Shown here: positions 43,201-55,138 of the stretch, piece after piece | How positions within the stretch are numbered: position 1 is the stretch's first letter | Layout: the number at the start of each line of letters is the position of its first letter | DNA from: Cyanoderma ruficeps | Lineage: Eukaryota; Chordata; Aves; Passeriformes; Timaliidae | Length of the DNA: 64,000 bases | Direction of reading: 5' to 3' | NCBI GenBank assembly: GCA_008694505.1 | Contig: VZDJ01000224.1 | Location: forward strand, 1,005,420-1,069,419 | Position numbers and translations under genes: made by a program | The notes under the pieces: model-generated | Databases searched by the model: none | The model's input: the letters and a program-made list of their open reading frames with translations, nothing else | What the model was told of the DNA's origin: nothing

Positions 43201-46200
43201 GTGTGCTAATCAGCAGGATTGGCTGCCAGGGGAACTGCCAGGCCACAGGGGCACAAACTGTTGGTTGATGAACTGGAGGTTGGTATCCTGGTTAGCTCTG
43301 GAGAAGTACTACCTTCTTGCAGGGAATCCAGACTGAAGATTTATCTCCTTTTAACTTTTATTCCTGTTTTTTTCCTCTTCTGGTTGTGCCACGTCTCTCT
43401 CCCTGCTCCCACTGATGGTTTAGCTTGGTGTAGATGCCAGCTTCTAGGAAAGACAAACCTGTTGCCCAAGCTGTTTGCAGCCAGCAGGCATCAGCCCAAG
43501 CCCAGAGCCAGCTAACAAACCCTCCCTGCACCAGCTGCAGAGGAAGCTGCTGGCTCAGCCAGGGTTACCAAAGCTCCTTGGAACAGGCATTGAGGCAAGG
43601 GCACAGCAATTCACGAGATGCTTCCCCTCTTGCTCATTCCCATCCTGTGGGAAGAGGGAGGAAAACAGCTTTGCTAGATTCTCTGGATATGCTTAGGAAG
43701 AAATTCACAGTCTCCATCCTTGTTTCCATCAGTGTCCTGTGACAGCTGCTGAATGGAAGAAAAGGGTGGGTGTCTGTGGCAGGCAGAAATCTCTACCTGT
43801 CTTCCTGCAGCTTGAAGCTTGTGTGCTGTGCCCTGGCACGGGACTCAGCCAAGAGGAGGAGACCAAGTTATCCCGTCTCCTGCCCTGGCAACTTGGCCCC
43901 TGGATGCGGAGACACCAAATGGCTGGAGAGGTCCTGGGGTGGAGATGGGCCCTTTGGCTGTCCTTTGTCATCCCCAGTGCTATCCCACAAAGATTCTGGG
44001 TTGTGGTGCTGGCAGGGCAGGTCTCTCCTTGTGCTCAGACAGAGAGAGTTTGGGCAAACTTCTGGAGAGATTCAGCTTCCCAAGCCCCCCCATTCCCACT
44101 GAAGGGCTTGCAGGGGAACCAAGGGGAGCATGTCACTCCTTGGTGAATCTCCACAGTCTCTGCCTGCGGCCTCAGTGCTGTGCCTGGTGCAGGGACAAGG
44201 GCTGAGGTTCTGCTGAGGCCTGTGCCCAGCTGGCTGGCTCCTTGAAGGCGTGCACAGGCATGGCCATGCCCTGCCCTTTACCCAGGCAGTGGCTGCCTTG
44301 GCCTTTCATCTGCCAGAGGCAGGGGCTGCAGCCTCTCATGTGAGATCAATCCTTTTTTCCAGTCCTCTCCCTCTATCCCAGTTGTTTAGAAAACGGGAAG
44401 GGCTGAGGGAGAGGCAGGTGTGCGAAGAGCTCCTGCAGCTCCCCTCTGCCCAGGCCCCTGAACTCTTGGCCTGCAAGGAGATATACAAACAATACATTCG
44501 GAGCCTTCTGGTAAAAGCTTTTCTCTCTCTGGCTCCCCAGCCACTCTCAAAGGGTGGGATTCACATCCATATCCTTTCTGTAATGCCTGTGTGCACGAGT
44601 AGCCTTAGCTGGAGGCCCGTGGAGCTGTCTGTCTGTCTCATCCTCTGCTTTCCCCCTCCTCACACCCATCCAAGACTGACTCCAAGCACAGTTTTAGAGT
44701 TGCTTGTTTGGGTATTGGGGAGCAAACTTGCATGCCAAAAACTCACTGCTGCCCTGGGAGCCCATGGCCCTGAGTAGAGCCAGCAGATGGAGGACAGCAT
44801 GTCTGGGATGTGCCCACATTATTCCACCATGTCCTCTGAGACATCTGGGGCAAAGCAGAGAGCTCTGTCTGCAGTGCGTTTAAAGCAAGAGGCTTGTGCT
44901 GGATGCCAGGGACAAAGGGAATCTAATGAGCTGCTCATTAAACTGCTGCAGGATGGATTTTCCACTGTAGACGAGCTTCTCCTGCCACAAGCTTCCCCCA
45001 CTAACTGCTCTTCCAGGCAAAAGCGTTTCCCTGATGTTTGTGGGATCATTTATATATAACCCTGAAAACGGTGAAGTTCATTACCCTCCATCTCCAATGA
45101 ATAGGTTTTCCTGCCTGTCTGCCATGTCCCACCGCGTGGGATGTGCGAGCAGAGGCCAAGGATAACACAGCCCTTCAATGGTCCCTCAGTGCTCATGTGG
45201 AGGCACGGGGAGGGAGCACCCCTCTGCCTGCTCCTGCTGCCAAGGAGCACAGGCCAGTGTGCTCACTGTTGCCACTAATGTACCTCACCTGGAAACAAAG
45301 CCACCTGTCCTGCAGTCTGAATTCCCAGTGTGGAGGGAAAAAATAAAGCCCCCTCAGCCACAGGAGACTCAAGCTCTGCAGCAGCACCAGCTCCAGGGGT
45401 AACTTGTGTCGTGGCTTTGTGACGTGTTTGTGTTCACCCTCCCACCTGCAGGTTTTGTTCTCTCCCTGAGCTGCTTCCTTGCTCTTTCAGGGAACTCTGA
45501 CCTTGATGTCTTTCCAGCAATCTCAGGAGCTGGCTTCAGCTCAAGTTTTGAAGTGCCAGGTGTGAGGGTCTGCTGTGGGAGGGCAAACATATCCAGAGAG
45601 TCCTGGGTCACTGCTGCCCTCCCCCAGCAAGCCCTGAGCTGTGCTGTGGGCTTGGGCATGGGGCACAGACCGTCCCAGAGCTTGGGGTTGCCCTTATACA
45701 AGACTCCTGCAAGATCCTGCATTAGTTTAATTTGCCTCTACAAATTGAGGCTTTCTTGGTTGAACTTAGATTTCAGTGACTTTACTGATGGATATTTCTC
45801 CACTTAAAAATAACTCTCTTAAGGAAGTGGATGGAACTTTACATAAGATGGGCTTGAGATATTAATGACTCAATGAAGAGTCAGTTTAGGACTCAACATC
45901 CAGCATGGTTGGGAGGGAGGTGGGAATGTCTCTGCCATAGCCCTGTACTGGTGCTGCAGCATTTGGATGGCTGGAGCTTTTTGTGGGCTCTTTGGGATGG
46001 AGTAAGGCAAACAAGGAACGGAAGTGTGTGGGGGAGGATGGGGCCGTTCCTCTCACAGGAAACCCAGGATTAAGACACTGGTTGGATTGTGTGGCTGTTG
46101 GGATCACACTGCTGGACCCCGTGGCTGAGCACGGCCCGGCAGCTGCGCAGAGCAACAGCAACACGTTCAGCCCTGCTCTTGGCAGAGGAGCCAAGTGAAA

Positions 46201-46829
46201 ACAAACACAAAAGCTGTAGCTGGCAGCACTCTGACGGGAAGGAGTGGGACTGTAGGGCCAACAGGAAGCCATCAGTCTTGCAGATGACTTGCACGGGCCA
46301 GGGACTTTTAGCCACTGCCTGCTGCTGCACTGAGCCCTGGTCCCCCAGTGTCTTCCCACGGGCACGGTGCACCCTGATCAGCTGCTGCTCCCAGTCCAGG
46401 CTCTGTCATGGCCGGGCAGGGACAGAGGGGGAAGCCAGCCCTACTTTGATCCTTCTGGAGGTGACGGTTCTATCAGACCCTGGCCCTAGCTGTTACCATC
46501 ACATCCCAGGTCACTGGTGGCTCTGGGGGACATTATCTGGGGCAGGATTTCTGCTATGGCACTTGTAAGCTGGGGACCTCTGATCCCTGGGTGGCATCTG
46601 GGCTGGTTTGTGGTCTGCTGGGCTTTAAAAACAATGCTGTGAGCTTTTCCTTCCTTGAGTCGTACAGAATGTTTTTTCCAGAGTGCAGAGGGATCTGGAA
46701 TGGGCCCTGCTCTGCATGTCTCACTGGCCGAGGAGCAAGCACAGAGCAGGACTGCTGTGGTTGGTGATGCTGCCCTGCTGCTGAGCTGCTCCATGCAGGT
46801 ACTCAGTGGCCTCTCTCTGTGTCCTGCAG
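34281..46829 (+). other. PPARD: PPARD 5' introns
   Basis: About 12.5 kb between the CpG-island exon and the exon that carries the start codon. Two exon-like intervals are reported separately (36922-37010 and 44382-44510). Otherwise I see no gene: open frames up to about 220 codons lack domain similarity. Base composition is more AT-rich than in the flanking genes. Confidence 0.55.
36922..37010 (+). other. PPARD: Candidate non-coding PPARD exon
   Basis: A strong acceptor (CTCTCTGTCCTCCTGCAG, ending 36921) and a donor (CGCAGAG/GTAACC at 37010/37011) bracket 89 nt that are more CpG-rich than the surrounding intron. The interval holds a short upstream ATG frame. Human PPARD has several untranslated 5' exons, so this is a reasonable candidate. 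No expression evidence is available here. Confidence 0.4.
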
Positions 46830-46928
46830 GCTAGCAGGAACAGCCTGGTGGGGTCCATCTTGGATAGACGCGGATGATGCCAGAGCTATGACAGGGATTG
46901 CAGTCTTGGCACTGAGGGGTGATCAATT
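46830..46928 (+). other. PPARD: PPARD 5' UTR part of the start-codon exon
   Basis: An acceptor CTCTCTGTGTCCTGCAG ends at 46829, and 99 nt of untranslated sequence lead to the ATG at 46929-46931. TGA stops precede the ATG in this stretch. Confidence 0.65.
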
Positions 46929-49900
46929 ATGGAACAACTACAGGAGGAAGTACCTGAGGTCAAGGAAGAGGAAGAGGAAGAGGCAGTGATGGTGGCAAGT
47001 GGAGCCTCAGACCCAACTGGAGGACCAGACAGCTCGCTGCCTTCGAGCAGCTACACAGGTGAGTGGAGCCACAGGGGCTCATCCTGTGGAGCATCCAGGC
47101 ACCCACAGCCCCAGGCTGCATGCTCTGCTGCAAGGGCAGAGGATCTGTCTCTGGATGGAGTTCAGCTGGTTTTAATCTCCAGCCTTTGTGAAATAATGCT
47201 CCAAGTTATGGAGAGGCTTATTTCTTCCTCTGAGGTCACTGCACAACCATTAGCAATGAGTTTTGGAGTGGAAATTAAGAGGACAGGCAGGTAATGTGCT
47301 TCAGAGCAAGGGGCCTCCCAGGGTGCTTGGGAATGCTTCCTTGGACACTTCTTGAGGTCCTCAGAACAAAGTAATTGTATGAGGTGGGAGAGAAGGTTTG
47401 TGGATGCAGAAGAGGCTCCTCCAGAGCCCTTGATGTTCCAGCTGGGATGTCCTGTGCCAGCAGCCGGCCAACCAGGGATTAAAAAATCTGCTGCTTGGGG
47501 TTTCATTGCCAGGACATGAATGCCAGAGGGAAGAAAGAAGCATTGATGTGGAGTCTGAGCTGCTGGGGCATTCTTGGCTCTGTTCATGGCATTTGCCTGC
47601 AGCCAGTGCCAGATTCCAGATGTGATACCAGGGGCAGGCAGGACGGGGCTGGAAATCCCTCCTCAGCCCCACGGCTGGAGGAGCTGGCCAGGCCAGGAGC
47701 TGGGCCTGTGGCTGTGACATGGAAGGACATGTCCCTGTGTGTGTTTGCAGACCTGTCACAGAGCTCCTCTCCCTCACTGTCGGACCAGCTGCAGCTGGGC
47801 TGCGAGGAGGCGGCGCTGGGAGCGCTGAACGTGGAGTGCAGGGTCTGCGGAGACAAAGCCTCGGGCTTCCACTACGGCGTGCACGCCTGCGAGGGCTGCA
47901 AGGTGAGTCCCAGGGACAGCTGGGGTCAGCAGCACCAAGCAGGGGTTAGATCCCAGGGACTGGGCTGCCTCCTCACACGAGCAGATTTGCAGCAAAACGA
48001 GGGTTCGGGATTGATTGTAAAAAAACTCAACCTGTCCAGAATGGGGCAAGTATAGGCAGGCAGGAAATGCTGCCCTGGGAAGGGGGCTGAGATGTGTATG
48101 GCCCAAACATTGCCTTGTCACGCTTTGCTGTGTAAGACAAATTCATCTTTCCCCACAGGGACCCTGAGTTTGCTTTTAAAAATAGTTTCTGTGCTGCACA
48201 TCAGCAGTGAGCTGTATATTTTATCTCCCTGGAATCACTGGCTGCAGTTCATCTGGAATTCTTTCCCCTGCAGCAGATCCAGCAGGGTTGTGTTGGCAGT
48301 CCAGGTCCTGCCAGACATCCCTGCAGGCTGGGGTCAGCCCATGGCTTGTTCCTCTATCCCTCTCTGTGGGCTGCTGGCACAGTCACAGCACCAGGCATGG
48401 AGTGCCCCCATGCTTCTTCCTCTACAGCCCCTTTCTGCCACCTGTCTCTGTCTCCTTGGGATAGAGACTCTGCTTCCATCAGAGAGACCCAGGACTCCCT
48501 CTCCTCACCCCCCTGAAGCTCCTGGAGATAACAAACCAGCCTGAGGCCAAACCACAGGCACTGCTGCTCCATGTCCCCCTGCTCTCTGCCTGCAGGGCTT
48601 CTTCCGCCGGACGATCCGCATGAAGCTGGAGTATGAGAAGTGTGAGAGGAGCTGCAAGATTCAGAAGAAGAACCGAAACAAGTGCCAGTACTGCCGCTTC
48701 CAGAAATGCCTCTCACTGGGCATGTCACACAACGGTGAGTGTCACTGCTGCCCACAGGCCTGGCCAGCTGGGTGACATGGGCCAGCTGCCCTCCTGTGAC
48801 GGGTGCCCATGGCCTGCTGTGCTTTAGCCCATGGCTCTTATTGCTAGGGGATCATTCAAACCCAGTGCTTCAAGCATTTGACTTCTCTTCTCCTTTTCCT
48901 GTATGAGAAGGGGCTGTTCATTCCCGCCGTGCCATATAGCTGCTGGCACGTGGCTGTCCCTTACAGACTGGCCCAGAGGGAACTGGACACACAAATTGTT
49001 CTTCTGTGCTGGGACTTTTAGACTTCAGGTGTAAGAATCTCAGACTCAGAGAAGCAAAGATGTTTATGTGGGAAGCGGGGTTTGTGCAAGAGCCCAGAGG
49101 TATGGGATGGGAGTCTGGTGTGAGGAAGCAGCAGTGGCTGATTCATGAAAGTGTTCATCTGGAGAAGCTGCAGCCTGGAGAAGCATTGGGTTGTGTAGCT
49201 GGAGGTGTTCTCCAGCAGACCTGTCTGTCTGCAGTGGCTGCCTCTCTGGATGCATCTCCTGGGGTCCCCCTGCTGTCCTGACCCCCAGTTTTGCCCCCCA
49301 GCAATCCGCTTCGGGCGCATGCCAGAGGCAGAGAAGAGGAAGCTGGTGGCAGGGCTGACAGCGAGTGAGATCGGCTGCCAAAACCCACAGGTGGCTGACC
49401 TGAAAGCTTTCTCCAAGCACATCTACAACGCCTACCTGAAGAATTTCAACATGACCAAAAAGAAGGCAAGAGGTATCCTGACTGGGAAGGCCAGCAGCAC
49501 CCCAGTAAGTTCCCTCCCAGGGCAGGTGGGGTTGGCCATGGCCAGCATGGGGGACTGTTCTCTGGGAGATGCTGCATGTCTCCCTGTGGCTGTAGCTGTT
49601 CCACATGCACCATTCCCACCTGCAGCAAGGTGGGCTCTTAATCTCCTGCTCCTTGCTGGGAAAAATCCCGTTGCTCTGCACACTTGTGCTGTAGTGGGTG
49701 GGTGCAGATTGCCTGGGTACTGTCAGCCCCAGAGGCAGGGCACAGCACAGGGACAGGCAGACAAACGTGACTGTCCTGGGCTGGCACCTCTCCCCCACCA
49801 GCAGACTCCTAACTTGCTTCTTGTTCAAGCAGCCTTTTGTGATCCATGACATGGACACCTTGTGGCAGGCAGAGAAGGGGCTGGTGTGGAAGCAGCTGGT

Positions 49901-50928
49901 GAACGGCATCCCCCCCTACAAGGAGATCGGGGTGCACGTCTTCTACCGCTGCCAGTGCACCACGGTGGAGACTGTGCGGGAGCTCACCGAGTTCGCCAAG
50001 AGCATCCCCAGCTTCATTGGCCTCTACCTGAACGACCAGGTGACTCTGCTCAAGTACGGGGTGCACGAAGCCATCTTTGCCATGCTGGCCTCCATCATGA
50101 ACAAGGATGGGCTGCTGGTGGCCAACGGGAACGGCTTTGTGACGCGCGAGTTCCTGCGCAGCCTGCGCAAGCCCTTCAATGAGATCATGGAGCCCAAATT
50201 TGAGTTTGCTGTGAAGTTCAACGCGCTGGAGCTGGATGACAGTGACCTGTCCCTGTTTGTGGCTGCCATCATCCTGTGCGGAGGTGAGCGGGTGCCCTCA
50301 GCCATGCCAGAGTCAGAAAGAGTCCTCCCTACTTAGAGGTGGTTCAGAGGGGACGTGGGGAGCTGAGCTGCAGCTGGGCTTGACGTCAGCCAGGGATGTC
50401 TCAGGGGCATGAGAGAAGAACTGAACACATCCAAAACCAAAGCTTCTCTGTGGCGGTGATGGCTGGCAAGCTTGGACCAACAGCAAGGAATGCAGAAGTG
50501 ACATCTTCTCATGTGCTGTTGTGGGATACATTGTCCAAGGGCACACTTCTCCCCTTTCTAGCTGATGAGGTTGAAGTCACGGTGGGTGGGTTACAGTCCC
50601 TGGGTCCCTTTCCCCAGGAGCAGTGTGTACTTTGGAGGGCTGCATCATGACCCTGCAGCTACTGTGCTTCCTCTCCACAGACCGCCCTGGCCTGATGAAC
50701 GTGAAGCAGGTGGAGGAGATCCAAGACAACATCCTTCGAGCGCTGGAGTTCCACCTGCAGTCCAACCACCCGGATGCCCAGTATCTGTTCCCCAAGCTGC
50801 TGCAGAAGATGGCTGACCTGCGACAGCTGGTGACAGAGCACGCCCAGCTGGTGCAGAAGATCAAGAAGACAGAGACAGAGACATCTCTGCACCCACTTCT
50901 GCAGGAGATCTACAAGGACATGTACTAA
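46929..50928 (+). CDS. PPARD: PPARD, peroxisome proliferator-activated receptor delta
   Basis: This NR1C nuclear receptor binds DR1 elements as an RXR heterodimer and responds to fatty acids. Six coding exons: 46929-47058, 47751-47902, 48596-48734, 49302-49504, 49830 or 49833-50283, and 50681-50928 (stop TAA). The protein is 441 or 440 aa; human has 441. An acidic N-terminus ([10 protein letters not shown]) precedes the two-zinc-finger DNA-binding domain from Cys73 ([20 protein letters not shown]) with P-box CEGCK and PPAR-type D-box NRNKC. The hinge follows, then the ligand-binding domain ([40 protein letters not shown]), ending in the AF-2 helix [11 protein letters not shown]. Exon phases all join. 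PPARA and PPARG are excluded by the N-terminus, by [20 protein letters not shown] and by DEF6/FANCE synteny. The ligand-domain exon begins at a tandem AAGCAG acceptor. Confidence 0.98.
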
Positions 50929-52831
50929 GGACCTGTTATTTATGAGAATGAAGCCATGGATTCCCATCAAGACTCTTTGTACAGAAACAAAGAAAACCCT
51001 TCCCAGTGTCTTCCATTTCTCCTACTGGAAACTCTTTTCTACGTGACCCTGACATACGGTACATAGGGCAAGATGCCGTCAGGATTTGCAGCCGCTTCCT
51101 GCTCGGCCAGGGCTTCCTTAACACACACTAACAAATCTGCAGAGCTGCTGTTCCCATTCCTATGGCCCAGCTCTGGCTGCTCCCAGAGTGGAGCAGCCAC
51201 CCAGTTTACATGGCTCAGGCAGTGAGGTCACTGTGGCACCTCAGGTCCCCAGGGTGGGGAGTTCTGGTTCTTAGCAGGGCCAAGGGGGTGCGAGGGCCAG
51301 CAGGGCCAACAGCAGCACTTACAGTGTGTCTGAATTCTCTTGCTCATTTGCACTCTGAAGACGTGGTCCTGAGCCGTGAAGTCTGGGACAGCGTGATGAA
51401 AGGATGTTTCCTTCCCAAAGAAAAGCTCTGGAGTATCTGAACACAGGTAGGGCTGTCCCAGCAGAGACCCTCAGCTGCAGCCCCCCTGTGCTCTGCAGTG
51501 TGTTCCTGTCTCGCAGCAGGACTGTGTGAGCTCTGCCTTCCCAGGTGCTCTGTAGGAGCCTTTGCTCCTGGCACCCTCGTTCCATAGGGAACGTGTCCCT
51601 TGGCACCTCACTATGAGAGAGGCTGGGATGGGGAAGTAGGAGGGAAAGGATTTGACTCCTTAAAATTCACCTTCAGAGCAGAGGCACAGAATTTGTGGCT
51701 TCCACAGGCTGTTCTGTACACATGTGAGTTACAAAAAAGGTGTGTGGAGGGTCAGGGGCCTTGAGCTGGTCAGGGTTTGGTGTCCTGCCTCAGTTTCCCC
51801 TCTGTGAAAGGGACCTGGCTTGTCACATGCTGTCTGCTCAGAGCGGGAGCATGAGGATCTGTTAGTGCATTGGTTGCAGAGAGCTTTGCAGCTGTAAATG
51901 CCAAGGATTTATAAACAGGGAGGGGGGTGCCTGGGATGCTCACGATGAGCAGGAGCTTCCCAGTGAGCGTGGCTGTGTCAGGGAAGCTGCCAGGCCTCCT
52001 CTGCCACTGTTCCCAAGAGTGGGAACAGCTCCAGGCTTAGGGGCCTGCCTGAGCCCAGCACCATTCTGGGACTTTACCTCACGACTTCTCACAGCTGTAG
52101 TGAAACACCACGGTGCTGCCTGGACCAGGCCAGGCCCCTGGTGTGGGGGCTGTGTCACTGGGGCTTCGGGCAGGGGGAGGATGGACCTGGGAAGGGCTCA
52201 GTTTCCCTTTCAGGACAATGGTGTCTCACCTAAGAAGCGACACTTCCCTGCCTGCAGCTCGTAGTCCCCTGTGTCCTGAGCAGCCTTATTAAAATACTGA
52301 TATTCCCTAGGAGGGGTTGTGGGAGCAAATTATTCGGTTTTATTTTACTTTCCTCCTCTTCAGGGTAGCAGATTTCCCTGGTGCAATAATTCCTTTAAAA
52401 CCCAAAGGGGAAGAGCACTGGGCTTTCCCTCCCCATTACAGGGCTGGCTGGTCCCAAACCTCCCCCTGCTGCCACACTCCACTCCTTTTGCCGTGCCTCA
52501 GTTTCCCTGCCCAGCCCTCCCCTCCCTACCTCGCAGGGGTGTTGGGAATTACCGTTTCTGAAGCACTTTGAAGCCCTCTGGGGGAAGGCACTGGAGACGT
52601 GGGTGTGCTGGTCGGAGCCCGGGGGATTTGTCCTTCCCAAAACCCGGGTGGTGTCCCCACCCCGGCCACAATGCAGGACTCGTGCCCATCACCTGGGAAA
52701 CTTTTTGCTCTTCCTTCCTCGACAGTATAACAACCCTCAAACTGAAATGTATATTTTTGCTAGAAGTACAAACCTCCAAGTGTTTTTAATAATATAAATA
52801 GTGTCCACAAACTGACTTGACTTTAAATAAA
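50929..52831 (+). other. PPARD: PPARD 3' UTR
   Basis: About 1.9 kb after the stop without a recognisable exon, ending at an AATAAA signal (52826-52831) in an AT-rich context that starts near 52735. Confidence 0.65.
52826..52831 (+). terminator. PPARD: PPARD poly(A) signal AATAAA
   Basis: AATAAA lies at the end of a local AT-rich stretch, with a further A/T-rich run just after it (52839-52858). It is the best canonical signal downstream of PPARD. Confidence 0.65.
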
Positions 52832-53199
52832 TCTGAACTAAATATTTAAGAAACTTTTAGCGTCCAGCCTGTGTTTGTGGGATTTCTCTCAACACCTGGA
52901 GGGGGGGGAGTGTGCTGTCCATGGGAGGATTTCCAGCAGAGGCTGTGGGATTTGCTGTGATTTCCAGGGATTTGCCGTGATTCCTGGGGCTCTGTAATTC
53001 TCAGATCTCGTACCTGCTGTGGTTTTCTTGCCTGCAAACCTAAAGCAGCAGAAAGAGCCAGTTCTGAGCAGGATCCCAGCCTCAGGGTTGGGTGCTCCCT
53101 GCCCCAAGTGCTGCGGGAGGAGCTGGAAATGAGGTGAAAACACCCTGAGAAGGGGAACAATGAGCTCCAGGGCTATGCCCTTGGCTGTGGCAAAACACC

Positions 53200-54540
53200 T
53201 GAGTGTTAGAAATTATGTCAAACAGCTCGGTCTATTGAGTTAGCAGCAGTTTAATTGAACTACAATTTGATACAAATGAATACAGTTTAGTAAATATATT
53301 CCAGTATATATATTTGGCAGTAATTAATCAAGTATGCTGAAGGTTTGGATAAAGCATCAGCAAAACCGACCGAGGTACAGGGAGGGCTTCTCACCCTACC
53401 TCATGTACAAAACAGAGCAATTCAAACTAAACTTATACTGCATGCTAATACATACTCATCAATGTTTCCCATAAATTCCCTCCTATTTCCAATTCTAAAA
53501 TCTACATCACTATACTTCATGGTGGATGCTTCACTTGTTCCTAGGGGGGCTTCTGTCTTCTTTTGGTGGTCTTTGATGAAGGCTCACACTCTTCTTCATT
53601 TTCCTCTGGATAACCTTACAGGTTGCACGTGCATATTAAGCGTTGTGTTATGTAAGTAAGCATTATGTTCCAAAAAATTTGCCTTCTGTTATAAATATGG
53701 TGAGCCAAATCGTAATTAAGAAAAATAAAATTTATTCTCTCGTCACTGCGAGCAAAAATACAGGAAAACAACAAAACCACAGGTAAAACAAAGCCACACT
53801 AAAACAAATCCACAATAAAACGAAGCCACAATAAAAACCAAATTCGATCGAATTGGGGACGGGAACGTAGGACCGGGTCCGCACAGTGTCCTCCTTCATT
53901 CGCCCCAAAATCCCATTACCAGGGTCCAGTTTTTATACTTTTTATTTTCCCTGAGGCAGGGTCCTCCTTTGTTCAGTGTTCGGGGGATGGTATTCATGGG
54001 CCCCTTTTGGGATTCTCATTTCTTCCCGAGTGGACTTTAAGAAGGGACATAATGGTGTCTGAGAATTGGCTGCAAATCATATTCAGGTTCTGGGTGGGGT
54101 TTCTCCGGCAGACAGAGGGAATGTCCATTGGAGAGCTGATGATCCGACCATCAAACATGTTGATTCAGTCGAATCTCTCTCTTTTCAGTTGCTGATAACT
54201 TCAGATCTTTCCTTTTCAGCTCTGTCTCGCCTTCCTGTGACTCTGACAATGCCTCCCTTCCTGCCTGTAATTCTCTTATTTCTTTAGCACAAATTAATAC
54301 GCACAGTTTATTTACAACACTTCCATTTCATAGATAAAACCATACCTTCAGATCTTATACTTGAAACTATCCCAGTTTTGTCCATCCCAAGGTCGGTTCT
54401 GTCTTGAGACATTGCTTATCTCAAAACTACATCCTGTATCCTATTTTTACATGTAACATCTGCAAAGGGGCCCATCTGATTTATAACACTAACTTCCTTT
54501 ATTGCTTTCTAACAATAATTTTCTAAATGGTTGCAATTAG
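53200..54540 (-). mobile_element. AT-rich repeat, possible solo LTR or LTR-retroelement remnant
   Basis: This 1.3-kb block is far more AT-rich than its surroundings. Read on the minus strand it shows a TATAAAAA-type box near 53927-53937, GC-richer sequence after it, and an AATAAA signal about 200 nt downstream (near 53728), the order expected of a U3-R-U5 unit. No gag, pol or env frame is present. Ends and target-site duplications cannot be fixed, and no family name is claimed. It may be more than one insertion. Confidence 0.35.
53784..53841 (+). repeat. 16-bp tandem repeat, about 3.5 copies
   Basis: Units start at 53784, 53800 and 53816 (consensus TAAAACAAAGCCACAA), with a partial copy from 53832. 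The repeat lies within the AT-rich element. Confidence 0.8.
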
Positions 54541-54728
54541 CACAAATAATTTCCATTTATCACATGAGAATGTGCAAGGAGGAGCTGGAGACGCCCCAGG
54601 CTCCCCTGTGCCCGGCTTGTGTGCCCTGGGGGAAGCTGTTCCATTGCTCCCTGCCTTTCCCAGGCAGTTGGGGGCACACGGGGCCGTGCTGCTGGGCAGG
54701 GGGGCCCAGGGGACCTGCCTGGGGACCC

Positions 54729-54930
54729 TGTGGTCACCCCAAAAGGCAGCAGCAATACATCATCCAGCCGTTCACTCCCTGCTCACTGTGATGGGGGAGA
54801 GAACTGAGAAAGAAGTGAAATCCACAGGCTGAGTTAAAGGCGATTTAATAGGACTGAAAAAGAAGAAAATAGTAATGATAAAAGAATTAGAATATACAGA
54901 ATTTAGTGATGCACGCTGGAGTGGTGCCCC
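54729..54930 (-). mobile_element. Avian endogenous-retrovirus LTR fragment (3' end of an LTR)
   Basis: Read on the minus strand, the order of motifs is CCTATTAAA-type signal, a CTCAGCCTGTGGATTTCACT-like stretch, TTCTCTCCCCCATC, GGGAGTGA, and a terminal run ending ACCACA at 54729. From memory this matches the 3' end of a common avian ERV LTR, diverged. No internal retroviral genes adjoin it. It ends about 210 bp upstream of the makorin start codon. Family assignment needs a repeat-library search. Confidence 0.5.
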
Positions 54931-55019
54931 CGTCCAGGGTCCTCACTGCAGGAGCAGCGGGAGCTGCAAAGTCCTTGACTGCATGTAAACAGTGCTCAGC
55001 AGCCGAGTGCTATCAACTA

Positions 55020-55138
55020 GCCCGAACTTGTCCTCCTCCCAAAATACGTGTTTCCGGCTACTTGGGCCGGTCCGGGACTCACTGAGGTCATAAATAGCCG
55101 TGGGAGGGGGCACAACCCTCTTTGCTGCTGGGGAAGAG
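55020..55138 (+). promoter_or_regulatory. Putative makorin promoter
   Basis: A TATA-like CATAAATAG at about 55088-55096 lies about 45 nt before the ATG at 55139, after a moderately GC-rich stretch. No CpG island of housekeeping type is evident. The promoter lies next to the LTR fragment at 54729-54930. Confidence 0.35.
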
